This document shows positions 42,837 to 52,574 of a stretch of DNA of 64,000 bases, in pieces. The number at the start of each line of letters is the position of its first letter. The stretch's first letter is position 1. The position numbers and the translations under genes were made by a program. Where the stretch lies: contig NZ_BMLM01000001.1 in NCBI RefSeq assembly GCF_014645235.1, forward strand, positions 1,302,001 to 1,366,000, given 5' to 3'. The DNA comes from Agrococcus terreus (GTDB lineage Bacteria; Actinomycetota; Actinomycetes; Actinomycetales; Microbacteriaceae). The notes under the pieces are model-generated. The model searched no databases, was not told the DNA's origin, and worked only from the letters and a program-made list of their open reading frames with translations.

Positions 42837-43307
42837 TCAGGCCCGGAGGCCCTCCGCGAGCTCCACCAGCTCGTCGAGCTCCACCGTCCAGCCGGCCGCG
42901 AGCGCCCGCAGCGCCTCGCGCTTCGACGCGTCGTCGCCGTCGAGCGGGAAGCCCGACTCCACGAGGTGCACCTGCGTGCCGCCCGGCGCGTCCTGCAGCT
43001 CGATGTCGACGACCGATGCGCGGTCCGACAGGATGCCCTCCGCCCACGAGAAGGCGACGCGCGTCTGCGGCTCCACGGCGAGGAAGCGGGCGGCGAGCAC
43101 GACCTCGCCCGTCCAGGCGAAGCGGCCCGTCGCGCCCTCGGCGACGCCGTCGGGGAAGGCGGCGATGTCGCCCAGCCAGCGGGCGAGCAGCTCCGGCTCG
43201 GTGAGGCAGCGCCACACCGCGGCGCGAGGGGCGTCGACGGCGACGATGCGGGTGACGCGGGCCGCGGGCACGTCGACGGTCGCGGGCGGGTTCTCGAAGT
43301 CCGGCAC
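42837..43307 (-). CDS. SRPBCC (AHSA1-type) domain protein
   Basis: A 156-residue single SRPBCC domain: ARVTRIVAVDAPRAAVWRCLTEPELLARWLGDIAAFPDG..., then RFAWTGEVVLAARFLAVEPQTRVAFSW and a C-terminal helix SKREALRALAAGWTVELDELVELAEGL. It is related to each half of the tandem protein downstream and probably arose with it by duplication. The GTG at 43307 has GGGAGG 7 nt upstream; the ATG at 43325 is an alternative with no such site. Confidence 0.8.
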   Translation of the reverse strand: MPDFENPPATVDVPAARVTRIVAVDAPRAAVWRCLTEPELLARWLGDIAAFPDGVAEGATGRFAWTGEVVLAARFLAVEPQTRVAFSWAEGILSDRASVVDIELQDAPGGTQVHLVESGFPLDGDDASKREALRALAAGWTVELDELVELAEGLRA

Positions 43308-43424
43308 CCGACGACCTCCCTCCATGGCGTCGCCCCCGATCCTGCCACGACCGGGCCGCCCCGGCCCGACGTAGGATGGTGAGTCGTCGTGCCGCCTCCG
43401 GCCGACGTCCTCCAGGAGCTGAGC

Positions 43425-45968
43425 GTGACCGACGAGACCTACGACTTCGCCCGCATCCAGCAGCGTTGGCTGCCCGTGTGGGACCGCATCCGACCCTTCG
43501 CGACCGACGACGAGACCGACTCGCGGCCGCGCAAGTACGTGCTCGACATGTTCCCGTACCCCTCGGGCGACCTCCACATGGGGCACGCCGAGTCGTACGC
43601 GTACGGCGACGTGCTCGCGCGCTACTGGCGCCAGCAGGGCTTCAACGTGCTGCACCCGATCGGCTGGGACTCCTTCGGCCTGCCGGCCGAGAACGCCGCC
43701 ATCCGCCGCGGCATCGACCCGAAGGCGTGGACCCTCGACAACATCGAGCAGCACAAGCGCTCGATGCGCCAGTACGCCACCGCGTTCGACTGGGACCGCA
43801 TCCTGCACACGAGCGACCCCGGCTACTACAAGTGGAACCAGTGGCTGTTCCTCGAGCTCTACAAGGCGGGCCTCGCGTACCGGAAGCCGTCGAACGTCAA
43901 CTGGTGCCCCAAGGACCAGACGGTGCTCGCGAACGAGCAGGTCATCGACGGCCTCTGCGAGCGCTGCGATACCCCGGTCGTCAAGAAGAAGCTCACGCAG
44001 TGGTACTTCAAGATCACCGACTACGCCGACCGCCTGCTCGACGACCTCAACCAGCTCGAGGGCCGCTGGCCCGAGAAGGTGCTGCGCATGCAGCGCAACT
44101 GGATCGGCCGCTCCGAGGGCGCCGAGGTCGAGTTCGAGATCGAGGGCCGCGCCGCGCGCGTGCCCGTCTTCACGACGCGCCCCGACACGCTCTACGGCGC
44201 GACCTTCCTCGTCGTCGCCCCCGACTCCGACCTCGCTGCCGAGCTGGCTGCCGGCTCGGACGACGCGGCGGTGCGGATGCGCTTCCAGGACTACCTGGAG
44301 CAGGTCGGCCGCATGACCGAGATCGACCGGCAGAACGCCGAGCGCCCGAAGACGGGCGTCGACCTCGGCCGCGTCGCGATCCACCCGATCACGGGCGAGC
44401 GGCTGCCCATCTGGGCCGCTGACTACGTGCTCGCCGACTACGGCCACGGTGCGGTCATGGCCGTGCCCGCGCACGACCAGCGCGACCTCGACTTCGCGCG
44501 CGCCTTCGACCTGCCCATCAAGGTGGTCGTCGACACGAACGCGCCCGTCACGGGCGTCATGCCGATGATCCCGCTCGACGACGACGGCAACGCCGTCTGG
44601 CCGGAGGAGGTGCCCGCGCTCGACCCCGCGTCGACCGGCGAGGCGCTCTCGGGCGACGGCCGCCTCATCAACTCGGGCGAGCTGGACGGCCTGTCGAAGA
44701 CCCACGCGATCGGGCGGATGATCCAGCTGCTCGAGGCGAAGGGCGTCGGCCGCGCGGCCAAGACCTACCGCCTGCGCGACTGGCTCATCTCGCGCCAGCG
44801 GTACTGGGGCACCCCGATCCCGATCATCCACACGGCCGACGGGCAGGAGGTGCCGGTGCCGCTCGAGCAGCTGCCGGTCGAGCTGCCCGACTCCGCCGGG
44901 CTCGACCTCACGCCGAAGGGCGCGAGCCCGCTCGGCGCGGCCGAGGAGTGGGCGACGGTGCCCTCGCCGATCGACGGCACGCCGGCCCGCCGCGACCCGG
45001 ACACGATGGACACGTTCGTCGACTCGTCCTGGTACTACCTGCGCTTCCTGAGCCCGAACGACTCGGAGCGCCCGTTCGACCCGAAGCAGGTGGAGCGGTG
45101 GGCGCCCGTCGACCGCTACGTCGGCGGCGTCGAGCACGCGATCCTGCACCTGCTGTACGCGCGCTTCATCACGAAGGTGCTCTTCGACCTCGGCCACGTG
45201 CCGTTCACGGAGCCGTTCGAGTCGCTGCTCAACCAGGGCATGGTCATCCTCGACGGCGCGAAGATGTCGAAGTCGAAGGGCAACCTCGTCACGCTGTCGG
45301 AGGAGCTCGAGCAGTTCGGCGTCGACGCCGTGCGGCTGACGATGTCGTTCGCCGGCCCGCCGGAGGACGACATCGACTGGAAGGACGTCTCGCCGACCGG
45401 CTCGCAGAAGTTCCTCGCCCGCGCCTGGCGCCTGTCGAAGGAGCCGCTCGCGAAGCGCGGCACCGACCCGAAGGGCGGCGACCGCGCGCTGCGGCGCGAG
45501 ACGCACCGCTTCCTCGCCGACGCGCCGGGGCTCGTCGAGGCGCTGAAGTTCAACGTCGTCGTCGCGCGCCTCATGGAGCTGACGAACGCCACCCGCAAGG
45601 CCGTCGACGGCGCCGCGGGCGCGGCCGACCCGGCCGTGCGCGAGGCGGTCGAGACGATCGCGCTCGGCCTGTCGCTCTTCGCGCCGTACACGGCCGAGGA
45701 CATGTGGGCGAACCTGGGCTTCGAGCCGTCGGTCGCGAACGCCGGCTGGCGGAAGGCCGACCGCTCGCTGCTCGTCGAGCAGACCGTCACGGCCGTCGTG
45801 CAGGTGAACGGCAAGGTGCGCGACCGCATCGACGTCGCCGCCGACATCGACGCCGACGAGCTCGAGCGCCTCGCGCGCGAGCTGCCCGGCGTCGTGCGCA
45901 CGGTGGGCGAGTCGGAGGTGCGGCACGCGATTGTGCGCGCGCCGCGGCTCGTGAACCTGGTCGTCTGA
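43425..45968 (+). CDS. leuS: Leucyl-tRNA synthetase
   Basis: Class I synthetase charging tRNA-Leu. The HIGH region is [21 protein letters not shown], the editing (CP1) domain includes [19 protein letters not shown], and the catalytic loop is [11 protein letters not shown]-terminal anticodon and Leu-specific domain completes about 847 residues, the bacterial size. The GTG at 43425 was chosen for its AGGAG 6 nt upstream; a GTG at 43389, 12 codons earlier and closer to TAGGAT (43372-43377), is the alternative. Confidence 0.96.
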   Translation: MTDETYDFARIQQRWLPVWDRIRPFATDDETDSRPRKYVLDMFPYPSGDLHMGHAESYAYGDVLARYWRQQGFNVLHPIGWDSFGLPAENAAIRRGIDPKAWTLDNIEQHKRSMRQYATAFDWDRILHTSDPGYYKWNQWLFLELYKAGLAYRKPSNVNWCPKDQTVLANEQVIDGLCERCDTPVVKKKLTQWYFKITDYADRLLDDLNQLEGRWPEKVLRMQRNWIGRSEGAEVEFEIEGRAARVPVFTTRPDTLYGATFLVVAPDSDLAAELAAGSDDAAVRMRFQDYLEQVGRMTEIDRQNAERPKTGVDLGRVAIHPITGERLPIWAADYVLADYGHGAVMAVPAHDQRDLDFARAFDLPIKVVVDTNAPVTGVMPMIPLDDDGNAVWPEEVPALDPASTGEALSGDGRLINSGELDGLSKTHAIGRMIQLLEAKGVGRAAKTYRLRDWLISRQRYWGTPIPIIHTADGQEVPVPLEQLPVELPDSAGLDLTPKGASPLGAAEEWATVPSPIDGTPARRDPDTMDTFVDSSWYYLRFLSPNDSERPFDPKQVERWAPVDRYVGGVEHAILHLLYARFITKVLFDLGHVPFTEPFESLLNQGMVILDGAKMSKSKGNLVTLSEELEQFGVDAVRLTMSFAGPPEDDIDWKDVSPTGSQKFLARAWRLSKEPLAKRGTDPKGGDRALRRETHRFLADAPGLVEALKFNVVVARLMELTNATRKAVDGAAGAADPAVREAVETIALGLSLFAPYTAEDMWANLGFEPSVANAGWRKADRSLLVEQTVTAVVQVNGKVRDRIDVAADIDADELERLARELPGVVRTVGESEVRHAIVRAPRLVNLVV

Positions 45969-46000
45969 GGCCCGCCTCCCGCCGCACCGCATCCACAGGT

Positions 46001-46034
46001 CCGCGCCCCGCCCGCTCCGGCAGGCGGGGCGCGG
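46001..46034 (+). terminator. Terminator after leuS
   Basis: A 12-bp stem CCGCGCCCCGCC / GGCGGGGCGCGG with a 10-nt loop begins 32 bp after the leuS stop and ends 3 bp before the comEA -10. Confidence 0.7.
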
Positions 46035-46037
46035 CCG

Positions 46038-46043
46038 TACCGT
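46038..46043 (+). promoter_or_regulatory. -10 hexamer of a leaderless promoter (comEA)
   Basis: TACCGT, 6 nt (CGCGGC), then GTG. Confidence 0.55.
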
Positions 46044-46049
46044 CGCGGC

Positions 46050-46673
46050 GTGGTCGGGATGGGCGGTGACGGGGGAGCGCGGCTCGGCGACGGCGGCTCG
46101 CGCTGGCGGCTGGGCGCCGGCGCCGCGGTGCTGCTCGTGCTCGGCGCGGTCGCGGGCGGGGTGGTGCAGCAGGTCGCGGGATCGATGGGGCCGGCGCCCG
46201 TCGCGGTGACGGCGGAGGCGGTGGATCCGGCGGCGTCGGAGGCGGCGCTCGTCGTCGACGTGCAGGGCGCGGTCGCGGAGCCGGGCGTCTACCGGCTGCC
46301 GACGGGCGCGCGCGTGCTCGACGCGATCGCCCGCGCCGGGGGAGCGGCCGAGGGCGCGGCGCCCGGCGGGCTGAACCTCGCGCGGCCCGTCGTCGACGGC
46401 GAGCAGCTGCTCGTGCCGACCGAGGAGGAGGTCGAGGCGGCAGCGACGGCCGCGCCAGGCGGCGCGGGAGGCGCGCCGGGCGGCCTCGTGTCGCTCAACC
46501 GCGCCGACGGCGCGGCGCTCGAGACGCTGCCGCGCGTCGGACCCGCGCTCGCCGGCGCGATCCTCGCGCACCGCGAGGAGCACGGCCCGTTCACGACGAT
46601 CGAGCAGCTCGACGACGTGCCCGGCATCGGGCCGGCCCTGCTCGCCCAGCTGACGCCGCTCGTCACGCTCTGA
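46050..46673 (+). CDS. comEA: ComEA-type DNA receptor (SLBB + helix-hairpin-helix)
   Basis: A 207-residue membrane-anchored DNA-binding protein of the ComEA/SLBB group. It has a cytoplasmic glycine-rich lead, one transmembrane helix (about residues 23-43), an SLBB domain (VVDVQGAVAEPGVYRLPTGARVLDAIARAGG) and two C-terminal helix-hairpin-helix motifs (LVSLNRADGAALETLPRVGPALAGAIL, and DDVPGIGPALLAQL). With comEC next to it, it should bind incoming DNA at the cell surface for transformation. It is leaderless. Confidence 0.92.
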   Translation: MVGMGGDGGARLGDGGSRWRLGAGAAVLLVLGAVAGGVVQQVAGSMGPAPVAVTAEAVDPAASEAALVVDVQGAVAEPGVYRLPTGARVLDAIARAGGAAEGAAPGGLNLARPVVDGEQLLVPTEEEVEAAATAAPGGAGGAPGGLVSLNRADGAALETLPRVGPALAGAILAHREEHGPFTTIEQLDDVPGIGPALLAQLTPLVTL

Positions 46674-46681
46674 GGCACGGG

Positions 46682-48910
46682 ATGCGGCCGGGGATGCACG
46701 ACCTGCGGCTCGCGATCCCCGTCGGCGTGGCGTGGGCCGTGCTCGCGGCGGCGTCGGCGGATGCGTCGTGGCTGCCGGGCGCGGCGACGGCCGCGGCGCC
46801 CGTGGCGGTCGCGCTGCTGCTCGTCGCCGCGCGAGCATCCGAACGAGCGGCATCCGTGCTGCGGCTCGCGGCCGTGGGCGTCGGCCTCGCGGGAGTGCTG
46901 CTCGTCGGCGCGTCGGCCGCCGCGGGCGCGGCGCTCGACGGCTGCGACTCGCTGACGCTCGTGCTGCTCGGCGAGGCGCCGCCGGTGGAGGTGCTCGTGG
47001 TCGACTGCGACGGGGCCGGCCCGATGCAGCCGGCCATGCTGCTCCGGGCGCCGGACGAGGTCGACGGCGCCCCGCTCGCGATCGGCGCGACCGCGGTCGG
47101 CCGCTGCGACGCGTGGCTCGACGGCGCGCGATGGCTCCTCGCCTGCGGCGCGCTCGAGGTGGGCGAGCCGGCGGCCTGGGCCGCGTGGGCGAGCCCGCTG
47201 CGCGACGGCCTGCTTGCCGCATCCGCGACCCTGCCGGGCGGTGGCGGAGAGCTGCTCCCGGGCCTGTCGATCGGCGACACGCGGCGGCTCTCGGCGCCGC
47301 TCGAGGCCGCGATGCTCGAGACGGGCCTCAGCCATCTCACGGCGGTGTCGGGCGCCAACTGCATCATCGTCGTCGGCGCCGCGTTCCAGGGCGCGGCCGC
47401 GCTCGGCGCGCCGCGATGGGCGCGCGTCGCGGCAGCGGGCGGCGCGCTCGCCGGCTTCACCCTGCTCGTCACGCCCGAGCCGAGCGTCGTGCGCGCCGGC
47501 ACGATGGCCGCGATCGGCCTGCTCGGCATCGCCACCGGCCGCCGCACGGGCGCCGTCGCGCTGCTCGCCCTCGCGGTGCTCGTCGTGCTCGCGACGCAGC
47601 CGCACCTCGCGACGAGCCCGGGGTTCGCGCTCTCCGCGCTCGCCACCTGCGGCCTCGTCGTGCATGCGCCGCCGATCGCCCGGGCGCTCGGGCGGTGGCT
47701 GCCGATGCCGCTCGCGGCGCTCATCGCCGTGCCGACCGCCGCCCAGCTGTGGTGCCTGCCGGTGCTCGTCGTGCTCGACGCGCAGGTGAGCCTCGTCGCC
47801 GTGCTCGCCAACCTCCTCGCGGGACCGGCTGCTCCCGTCGCCACCATCGCGGGCCTCGTCGTCTGCCTCTCCGCGCCGCTCGCGCCGGGCGTCGCCGCAG
47901 CCCTCGCGTGGGTCGCATGGCTGCCGTCGGCGTGGATCGCGGGCGTCGCGGAGGTCGCGAGCGGCCTGCCGGCGGCGCAGGCGCCGTGGCCGGGCGCGCC
48001 GTGGGGCGCCGTCGCCGCATCCGCGATGCTCGCAGCGATCGTGCTCGGTCACGCGCGCGGGCGGCTGGTGCGCGGCGCCGCGATCGCGGCGGTCGTCGGC
48101 GTCGTCGCCTCCGGCACCGCGGCGTGGCCGGCGCTGCGGCTCGGCGCGCTCGCCGACTGGCGCATCGCGCAGTGCGACGTCGGGCAGGGGAGCGCGACGC
48201 TCGTGCGGGAGGCGGGCGCCGTCGTGCTCGTCGACGTCGGGCCGGAGGCGGCGCCGCTCGAGCGGTGCCTGCGCACCCTCGGCGTCGACCGCGTCGACCT
48301 GCTCGTGCTCACGCACTTCGACCGCGACCACGTCGGCGGCATCGACGCGGTCGTCGGGCGCGTCGGCACCGTCGTGCACGGCCCGCTCGACGACCGTGCC
48401 GAGCCGGTCGTCGAGGCGCTGGCCGGCGGGGGAGCGACCGCTGCCGAGGCGGGCCGCGGCGACGCCTGGACGCTCGGCACGATCCGCGTCGAGGCGCTGT
48501 GGCCGACGGGGCGAGATGCGCCGGGCAACGACGCGAGCGTCGCCGTGGCCGTCGACGTCCCGGGCGACGGGCTGGAGCTCGTGGTGCTGGGCGACCTGGG
48601 GGCGGAGGCGCAGGCGCGGCTGCTGCGCGCGGGCGTGCCCCGCGCATCCGTCGTGGTCGCGGCGCACCACGGCTCCGCCGACCAGCTGCCGGCGCTCTAC
48701 GGGCAGATCGGCGCCTCGGTCGCGCTCATCGGCGTCGGCCCGAACGACTACGGGCATCCGACCGACGATGCGCTCCGCATCCTGCGCGACGCCGGTGCGG
48801 TGAGCCTGCGCACCGACGAGCGCGGCACGGTCGCGCTCGAGATGGGATCAGAGGGCGTGCGCGCGTGGTCGGAGCGCGAGCCGTCCGGCGACGTGGGCGG
48901 GCCGCCGTAG
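46682..48910 (+). CDS. comEC: ComEC/Rec2 DNA-uptake channel with MBL domain
   Basis: The presumed membrane channel for single-stranded DNA uptake, 742 residues. It has an N-terminal helix pair, the competence domain of many helices with LETGLSHLTAVSGANCIIVVGA, and a C-terminal metallo-beta-lactamase domain with LTHFDRDHVGG and AAHHGSADQ. Both domains look intact, so natural transformation may be active. The gene begins 8 bp after comEA; its TAG stop doubles as part of the holA -10. Confidence 0.92.
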   Translation: MRPGMHDLRLAIPVGVAWAVLAAASADASWLPGAATAAAPVAVALLLVAARASERAASVLRLAAVGVGLAGVLLVGASAAAGAALDGCDSLTLVLLGEAPPVEVLVVDCDGAGPMQPAMLLRAPDEVDGAPLAIGATAVGRCDAWLDGARWLLACGALEVGEPAAWAAWASPLRDGLLAASATLPGGGGELLPGLSIGDTRRLSAPLEAAMLETGLSHLTAVSGANCIIVVGAAFQGAAALGAPRWARVAAAGGALAGFTLLVTPEPSVVRAGTMAAIGLLGIATGRRTGAVALLALAVLVVLATQPHLATSPGFALSALATCGLVVHAPPIARALGRWLPMPLAALIAVPTAAQLWCLPVLVVLDAQVSLVAVLANLLAGPAAPVATIAGLVVCLSAPLAPGVAAALAWVAWLPSAWIAGVAEVASGLPAAQAPWPGAPWGAVAASAMLAAIVLGHARGRLVRGAAIAAVVGVVASGTAAWPALRLGALADWRIAQCDVGQGSATLVREAGAVVLVDVGPEAAPLERCLRTLGVDRVDLLVLTHFDRDHVGGIDAVVGRVGTVVHGPLDDRAEPVVEALAGGGATAAEAGRGDAWTLGTIRVEALWPTGRDAPGNDASVAVAVDVPGDGLELVVLGDLGAEAQARLLRAGVPRASVVVAAHHGSADQLPALYGQIGASVALIGVGPNDYGHPTDDALRILRDAGAVSLRTDERGTVALEMGSEGVRAWSEREPSGDVGGPP

Positions 48911-48913
48911 GCT
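48908..48913 (+). promoter_or_regulatory. -10 hexamer of a leaderless promoter (holA), overlapping the comEC stop
   Basis: TAGGCT starts with the comEC TAG stop codon and is followed by 6 nt (GGAGGC) and the holA ATG. Confidence 0.6.
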
Positions 48914-48919
48914 GGAGGC

Positions 48920-49912
48920 ATGGCCGCGGCGAGCACTCCGAAGATCAGCTGGGAGCAGATCTCGCCCGCGCCCGTCGTGCTCGTGTTCGGCAAGGAGTCG
49001 TTCCTCGCCGACCGCGCCATCCAGCGCCTTCGGGGCCTGCTGCTGCTCGAGGATCCCGAGCTCGAGGTCAACGACCTCGACGCCGGCCAGTACAGCGACG
49101 GCGCGCTCGAGCTGCTCGCGAGCCCGTCGCTCTTCGACGAGCCGAGGCTCATCCGCGTGAGCAACGGCGTGAAGGCCACCGACGCGTTCATCGAGGACGC
49201 CCTCCGCTACATCGCCGCGCCCGTCGACGGCACGACGCTCGTCATCCGCCACGACGGCTCCACCGTGCGCGGCAAGAAGCTGCTCGATGCCGTCCGCCGC
49301 ACGCCCGGCGCGCTCGAGGTTGTCTGCCAGCCCCTCGGCCGCGGCGACATGATCCCCTTCGCCCGCAACGAGCTGCGGCTGCTCGAGCGCGATGCGACGC
49401 CCGGCGCGATCGCCGCGCTCGTCGACGCGTTCGCGAGCGACATCGCCGAGCTGGCCAGCGCCATCCGCCAGGTGGCCCTCGACACCGAGGGGCAGATCAC
49501 CGAGCAGACGGTGCGCACCTACTACGCCGGCCGCGTCGAGACGACCGCGTTCGCCGTCGTCGACGCCGTCATCGCCGGCGACGTCGCCCGCGCGCTCGTC
49601 ACGCTCCGCCAGGCGGTCGCGACGGGCGCCGACCCCGTGCCGATGGTGGCTGCGTTCGCCATGCGGTTCCGGCAGCTCGCCAAGGTGTCGGGCGCACAGG
49701 GCGGCGACGGCCAGGCGGCGCGGTCGCTCGGCATGCAGGAGTGGCAGCTGCGGAACGCGCGCCGCGACCTGCGCGGCTACACCGACGCCTCGCTGTGCGA
49801 CGCGATCGAGGCGATCGCCGTCGCCGACGCCGCCGTGAAGGGCGCCGAGCGCAGCGCCGGCCACGCCGTCGAGCGCCTCGTGCGGCAGCTCGCCGCCCGG
49901 ACCGCCGCCTGA
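48920..49912 (+). CDS. holA: DNA polymerase III subunit delta
   Basis: Clamp-loader subunit that opens the sliding clamp, 330 residues. The N-terminal PAPVVLVFGKESFLADRAIQRL, the DLDAGQYSDGALELLASPSLFDEPRLIRVSN segment (clamp-binding helix) and the C-terminal GADPVPMVAAFAMRFRQLAKVSG collar domain are typical of HolA. It lies just after comEC, as in many Gram-positive genomes (comEC-holA-rpsT). Confidence 0.93.
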   Translation: MAAASTPKISWEQISPAPVVLVFGKESFLADRAIQRLRGLLLLEDPELEVNDLDAGQYSDGALELLASPSLFDEPRLIRVSNGVKATDAFIEDALRYIAAPVDGTTLVIRHDGSTVRGKKLLDAVRRTPGALEVVCQPLGRGDMIPFARNELRLLERDATPGAIAALVDAFASDIAELASAIRQVALDTEGQITEQTVRTYYAGRVETTAFAVVDAVIAGDVARALVTLRQAVATGADPVPMVAAFAMRFRQLAKVSGAQGGDGQAARSLGMQEWQLRNARRDLRGYTDASLCDAIEAIAVADAAVKGAERSAGHAVERLVRQLAARTAA

Positions 49913-49990
49913 CGCGGCGTCCGCGCATCCGGCGGCGCGCATCCGCCGCCGATCGGATGCGCGTGCTCGCCCTTCCGGATGCCGCTGCCG

Positions 49991-50150
49991 TCGAGCGGTG
50001 ACCGGCGCCATCGAGTGGTCGCTTCCGCCATCGAGTGGTCACGATGTGTCGACAGTGGTCACGGGATGCAGCACGAAGTGACCACTCGATGCACCACATG
50101 GCCATTCGTGAGCAGGAAGCGACCACTCAAGTGCAGGAAGCGACCGCTCA
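49991..50150. repeat. Array of eight 20-bp units, four direct then four inverted
   Basis: Units of exactly 20 bp begin at 49991, 50011, 50031 and 50051 with the core GAGTGGTC(A/G)C (variants GAGCGGTGAC and CAGTGGTCAC). Four more begin at 50071, 50091, 50111 and 50131 with the reverse-complement core G(T/C)GACCACTC (variants ATGGCCATTC and GCGACCGCTC). The halves meet at 50070/50071, making a 160-bp large dyad. It fills most of the 315-bp gap between holA and rpsT; no gene is seen there. Upstream of it (49921-49990) are several GCATCC/GGATGC hexamers. Confidence 0.9.
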
Positions 50151-50181
50151 GGCCGCGGGCGCGCGGGCACACGCCCGGGAA

Positions 50182-50216
50182 CGACGAAGGGGACCCCGCA
50201 GGGGTCCCCTTCGTCG
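50182..50216 (-). terminator. Terminator after rpsT
   Basis: A perfect 16-bp stem CGACGAAGGGGACCCC / GGGGTCCCCTTCGTCG around a 3-nt loop lies 12 bp past the rpsT stop. Confidence 0.85.
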
Positions 50217-50227
50217 GACGGCTCGGA

Positions 50228-50488
50228 TCAGAGCGCGGCGACCTGCTTCGCGATGGCCGACTTGCGGTTCGCGGCCTGGTTGCGGTGGATCACGCCCTTC
50301 GAGACGGCCTTGTCGAGCTTCTTGCCCGCGAGCGCGAGCTTCTGCTCGGCGACGGCCTTGTCGCCCGCGGCGACGGCCTTGCGGGCCTCGCGCACGGCCG
50401 TGCGGAGCTCCGACTTCACGGCGCGGTTGCGCTGCGTCGCCTTCTCGTTGGTGAGGATGCGCTTGATCTGCGACTTGATGTTCGCCAC
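50228..50488 (-). CDS. rpsT: 30S ribosomal protein S20
   Basis: An 86-residue protein that binds 16S rRNA early in 30S assembly: [29 protein letters not shown] and the C-terminal [21 protein letters not shown]. The GTG start fits the fixed S20 N-terminus; GAGAAGGA lies upstream. A TATCGT -10 at 50613-50618 predicts a leader of about 118 nt, room for the translational control known for S20 elsewhere. Confidence 0.97.
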   Translation of the reverse strand: MANIKSQIKRILTNEKATQRNRAVKSELRTAVREARKAVAAGDKAVAEQKLALAGKKLDKAVSKGVIHRNQAANRKSAIAKQVAAL

Positions 50489-50612
50489 GTGGGTGTCCTT
50501 CTCTGGTCGAGGATGGTTCGGCGGCGGCTTGCGCTCCATCGGAGCCCCGCCGCGACCCGCTCCTCGCGCGAGGCGCACGTGCGCATGCGAGGAAAGGGGA
50601 AGCCAGCGGACA

Positions 50613-50618
50613 ACGATA
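50613..50618 (-). promoter_or_regulatory. -10 hexamer for rpsT
   Basis: TATCGT on the minus strand; transcription from about 50606. It is divergent from lepA. Confidence 0.45.
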
Positions 50619-50723
50619 CCAGCGCTGCGGCCCGACCTGCAATCGCGCGGCCCGCGCGGCGCGGATGTCGCCGCGCGGCTGTGGGAAGATGGGGACTTCC
50701 GCATCCGACCCCGAGAAGGACCC

Positions 50724-52574
50724 GTGAGCCCCCGAGCGACCAAGGCACTCGAGCCTGCTGCGACCGATCCGGCGAGGATCCGCAACTTCTGCATCATCGC
50801 CCACATCGACCACGGCAAGTCCACACTGGCCGACCGGATGCTGCAGCTCACCGGCGTCGTCGACGACCGGTCGATGCGCGCGCAGTACCTCGACCGCATG
50901 GACATCGAGCGCGAGCGCGGCATCACGATCAAGAGCCAGGCCGTCCGGATGCCGTGGGAGCTCGACGGCGAGACGTTCGCGCTCAACATGATCGACACCC
51001 CCGGCCACGTCGACTTCACCTACGAGGTGAGTCGCTCGCTCGCCGCGTGCGAAGGCGCGATCCTGCTCGTCGACGCTGCGCAGGGCATCGAGGCGCAGAC
51101 CCTCGCCAACCTGTACCTGGCGATGGACAACGACCTCGAGATCATCCCGGTGCTCAACAAGATCGACCTGCCGGCGGCCGATCCCGACAAGTACGCGGCC
51201 GAGATCGCGGGCCTCATCGGCGGCGACCCCGACGACGTGCTGCGCGTCAGCGGCAAGACGGGCGCGGGCGTCGACGCCCTGCTCGACCGCGTCGTGCGCA
51301 CGATCCCCGCCCCCACGGGCGACGTCGACGGCCCCGCCCGCGCGATGATCTTCGACTCCGTCTACGACTCCTACCGGGGCGTCGTCACGTACATCCGCAT
51401 GGTCGACGGCGCGCTCAAGCCGCGCGAGCAGATCACGATGATGTCCACGGGCGCCAAGCACGAGGCGCTCGAGATCGGCGTCTCGAGCCCCGAGCCGATC
51501 CCCTCGAAGGGCCTCGCGGTCGGCGAGGTCGGCTACCTCATCACGGGCGTGAAGGACGTGCGCCAGTCGAAGGTCGGCGACACGGTCACGACCGCGCGCG
51601 GCTCGGCGACCGAGCCGCTCAAGGGCTACGCCGACCCGAAGCCGATGGTCTTCTCGGGCCTGTACCCGATCGACGGCAGCGACTACCCGGACCTCCGCGA
51701 GGCGCTCGACAAGCTGAAGCTGTCGGATGCGGCGCTCGTCTACGAGCCGGAGACCTCGGTCGCGCTCGGCTTCGGCTTCCGCTGCGGCTTCCTCGGCCTC
51801 CTGCACCTCGAGATCATCACCGAGCGCCTCGAGCGCGAGTTCGGCCTCGACCTCATCGCGACCGCTCCGAGCGTCGTCTACGAGGTGCAGACGGAGGACC
51901 GCAACGTCCACACGGTGACGAACCCGAGCGAGTTCCCCGAGGGCAAGATCCACTCGGTCGTCGAGCCGATGGTGCGCGCCACGATCCTCGCCCCCAAGGA
52001 CTACGTGGGCCAGATCATGGAGCTGTGCCAGTCGCGCCGCGGCACGCTCGGCGGCATGGAGTACCTCTCGGAGGACCGCGTCGAGCTGCGGTACCGGCTG
52101 CCGCTCGGCGAGATCGTCTTCGACTTCTTCGACCAGCTGAAGTCGCGCACGCAGGGCTACGCCTCGCTCGACTACGAGCTCGACGGCGAGGAGGAGGGCG
52201 ACCTCGTCAAGGTCGACATCCTGCTCCAGGGCGAGCAGGTGGATGCGTTCAGCGCCATCGTGCACAAGGACAAGGCGTACGCGTACGGCGTGCTCATGGC
52301 CGGCAAGCTGCGCGAGCTCATCCCGCGCCAGCAGTTCGAGGTGCCGATCCAGGCGGCGGTCGGCGCGCGCATCATCGCGCGCGAGACGATCCGCGCCATC
52401 CGCAAGGACGTCCTCGCGAAGTGCTACGGCGGCGACATCACCCGCAAGCGCAAGCTCCTCGAGAAGCAGAAGGAGGGCAAGAAGCGCATGAAGATGGTCG
52501 GCCGCGTTGAGGTCCCCCAGGAGGCGTTCATCGCCGCGCTCTCGACCGGGGAGACGAAGAAGGACTCGAAGTGA
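50724..52574 (+). CDS. lepA: Elongation factor 4 (LepA)
   Basis: A translational GTPase that acts on stalled or assembling ribosomes, 616 residues. G1 is AHIDHGKST (residues 26-34), G2 RGITIKSQ, G3 DTPGHVDF, G4 NKIDLP, followed by EF-G-like domains and the LepA-specific C-terminal domain ending [25 protein letters not shown]. The GTG at 50724 has GAGAAGGA 3 nt upstream. DUF1990 overlaps its stop. Confidence 0.97.
   Translation: MSPRATKALEPAATDPARIRNFCIIAHIDHGKSTLADRMLQLTGVVDDRSMRAQYLDRMDIERERGITIKSQAVRMPWELDGETFALNMIDTPGHVDFTYEVSRSLAACEGAILLVDAAQGIEAQTLANLYLAMDNDLEIIPVLNKIDLPAADPDKYAAEIAGLIGGDPDDVLRVSGKTGAGVDALLDRVVRTIPAPTGDVDGPARAMIFDSVYDSYRGVVTYIRMVDGALKPREQITMMSTGAKHEALEIGVSSPEPIPSKGLAVGEVGYLITGVKDVRQSKVGDTVTTARGSATEPLKGYADPKPMVFSGLYPIDGSDYPDLREALDKLKLSDAALVYEPETSVALGFGFRCGFLGLLHLEIITERLEREFGLDLIATAPSVVYEVQTEDRNVHTVTNPSEFPEGKIHSVVEPMVRATILAPKDYVGQIMELCQSRRGTLGGMEYLSEDRVELRYRLPLGEIVFDFFDQLKSRTQGYASLDYELDGEEEGDLVKVDILLQGEQVDAFSAIVHKDKAYAYGVLMAGKLRELIPRQQFEVPIQAAVGARIIARETIRAIRKDVLAKCYGGDITRKRKLLEKQKEGKKRMKMVGRVEVPQEAFIAALSTGETKKDSK

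Noticed and set aside
42837-47222. 1461-residue minus-strand frame
   Set aside because: It runs antisense through leuS and comEA with Arg/Gly/His-rich composition; only its last 156 codons (the SRPBCC protein) are real. High-GC genomes produce such open antisense frames.
49991-50150. CRISPR-like periodic repeats
   Set aside because: The 20-bp units are adjacent, without spacers, and invert at the midpoint, which CRISPR arrays do not.
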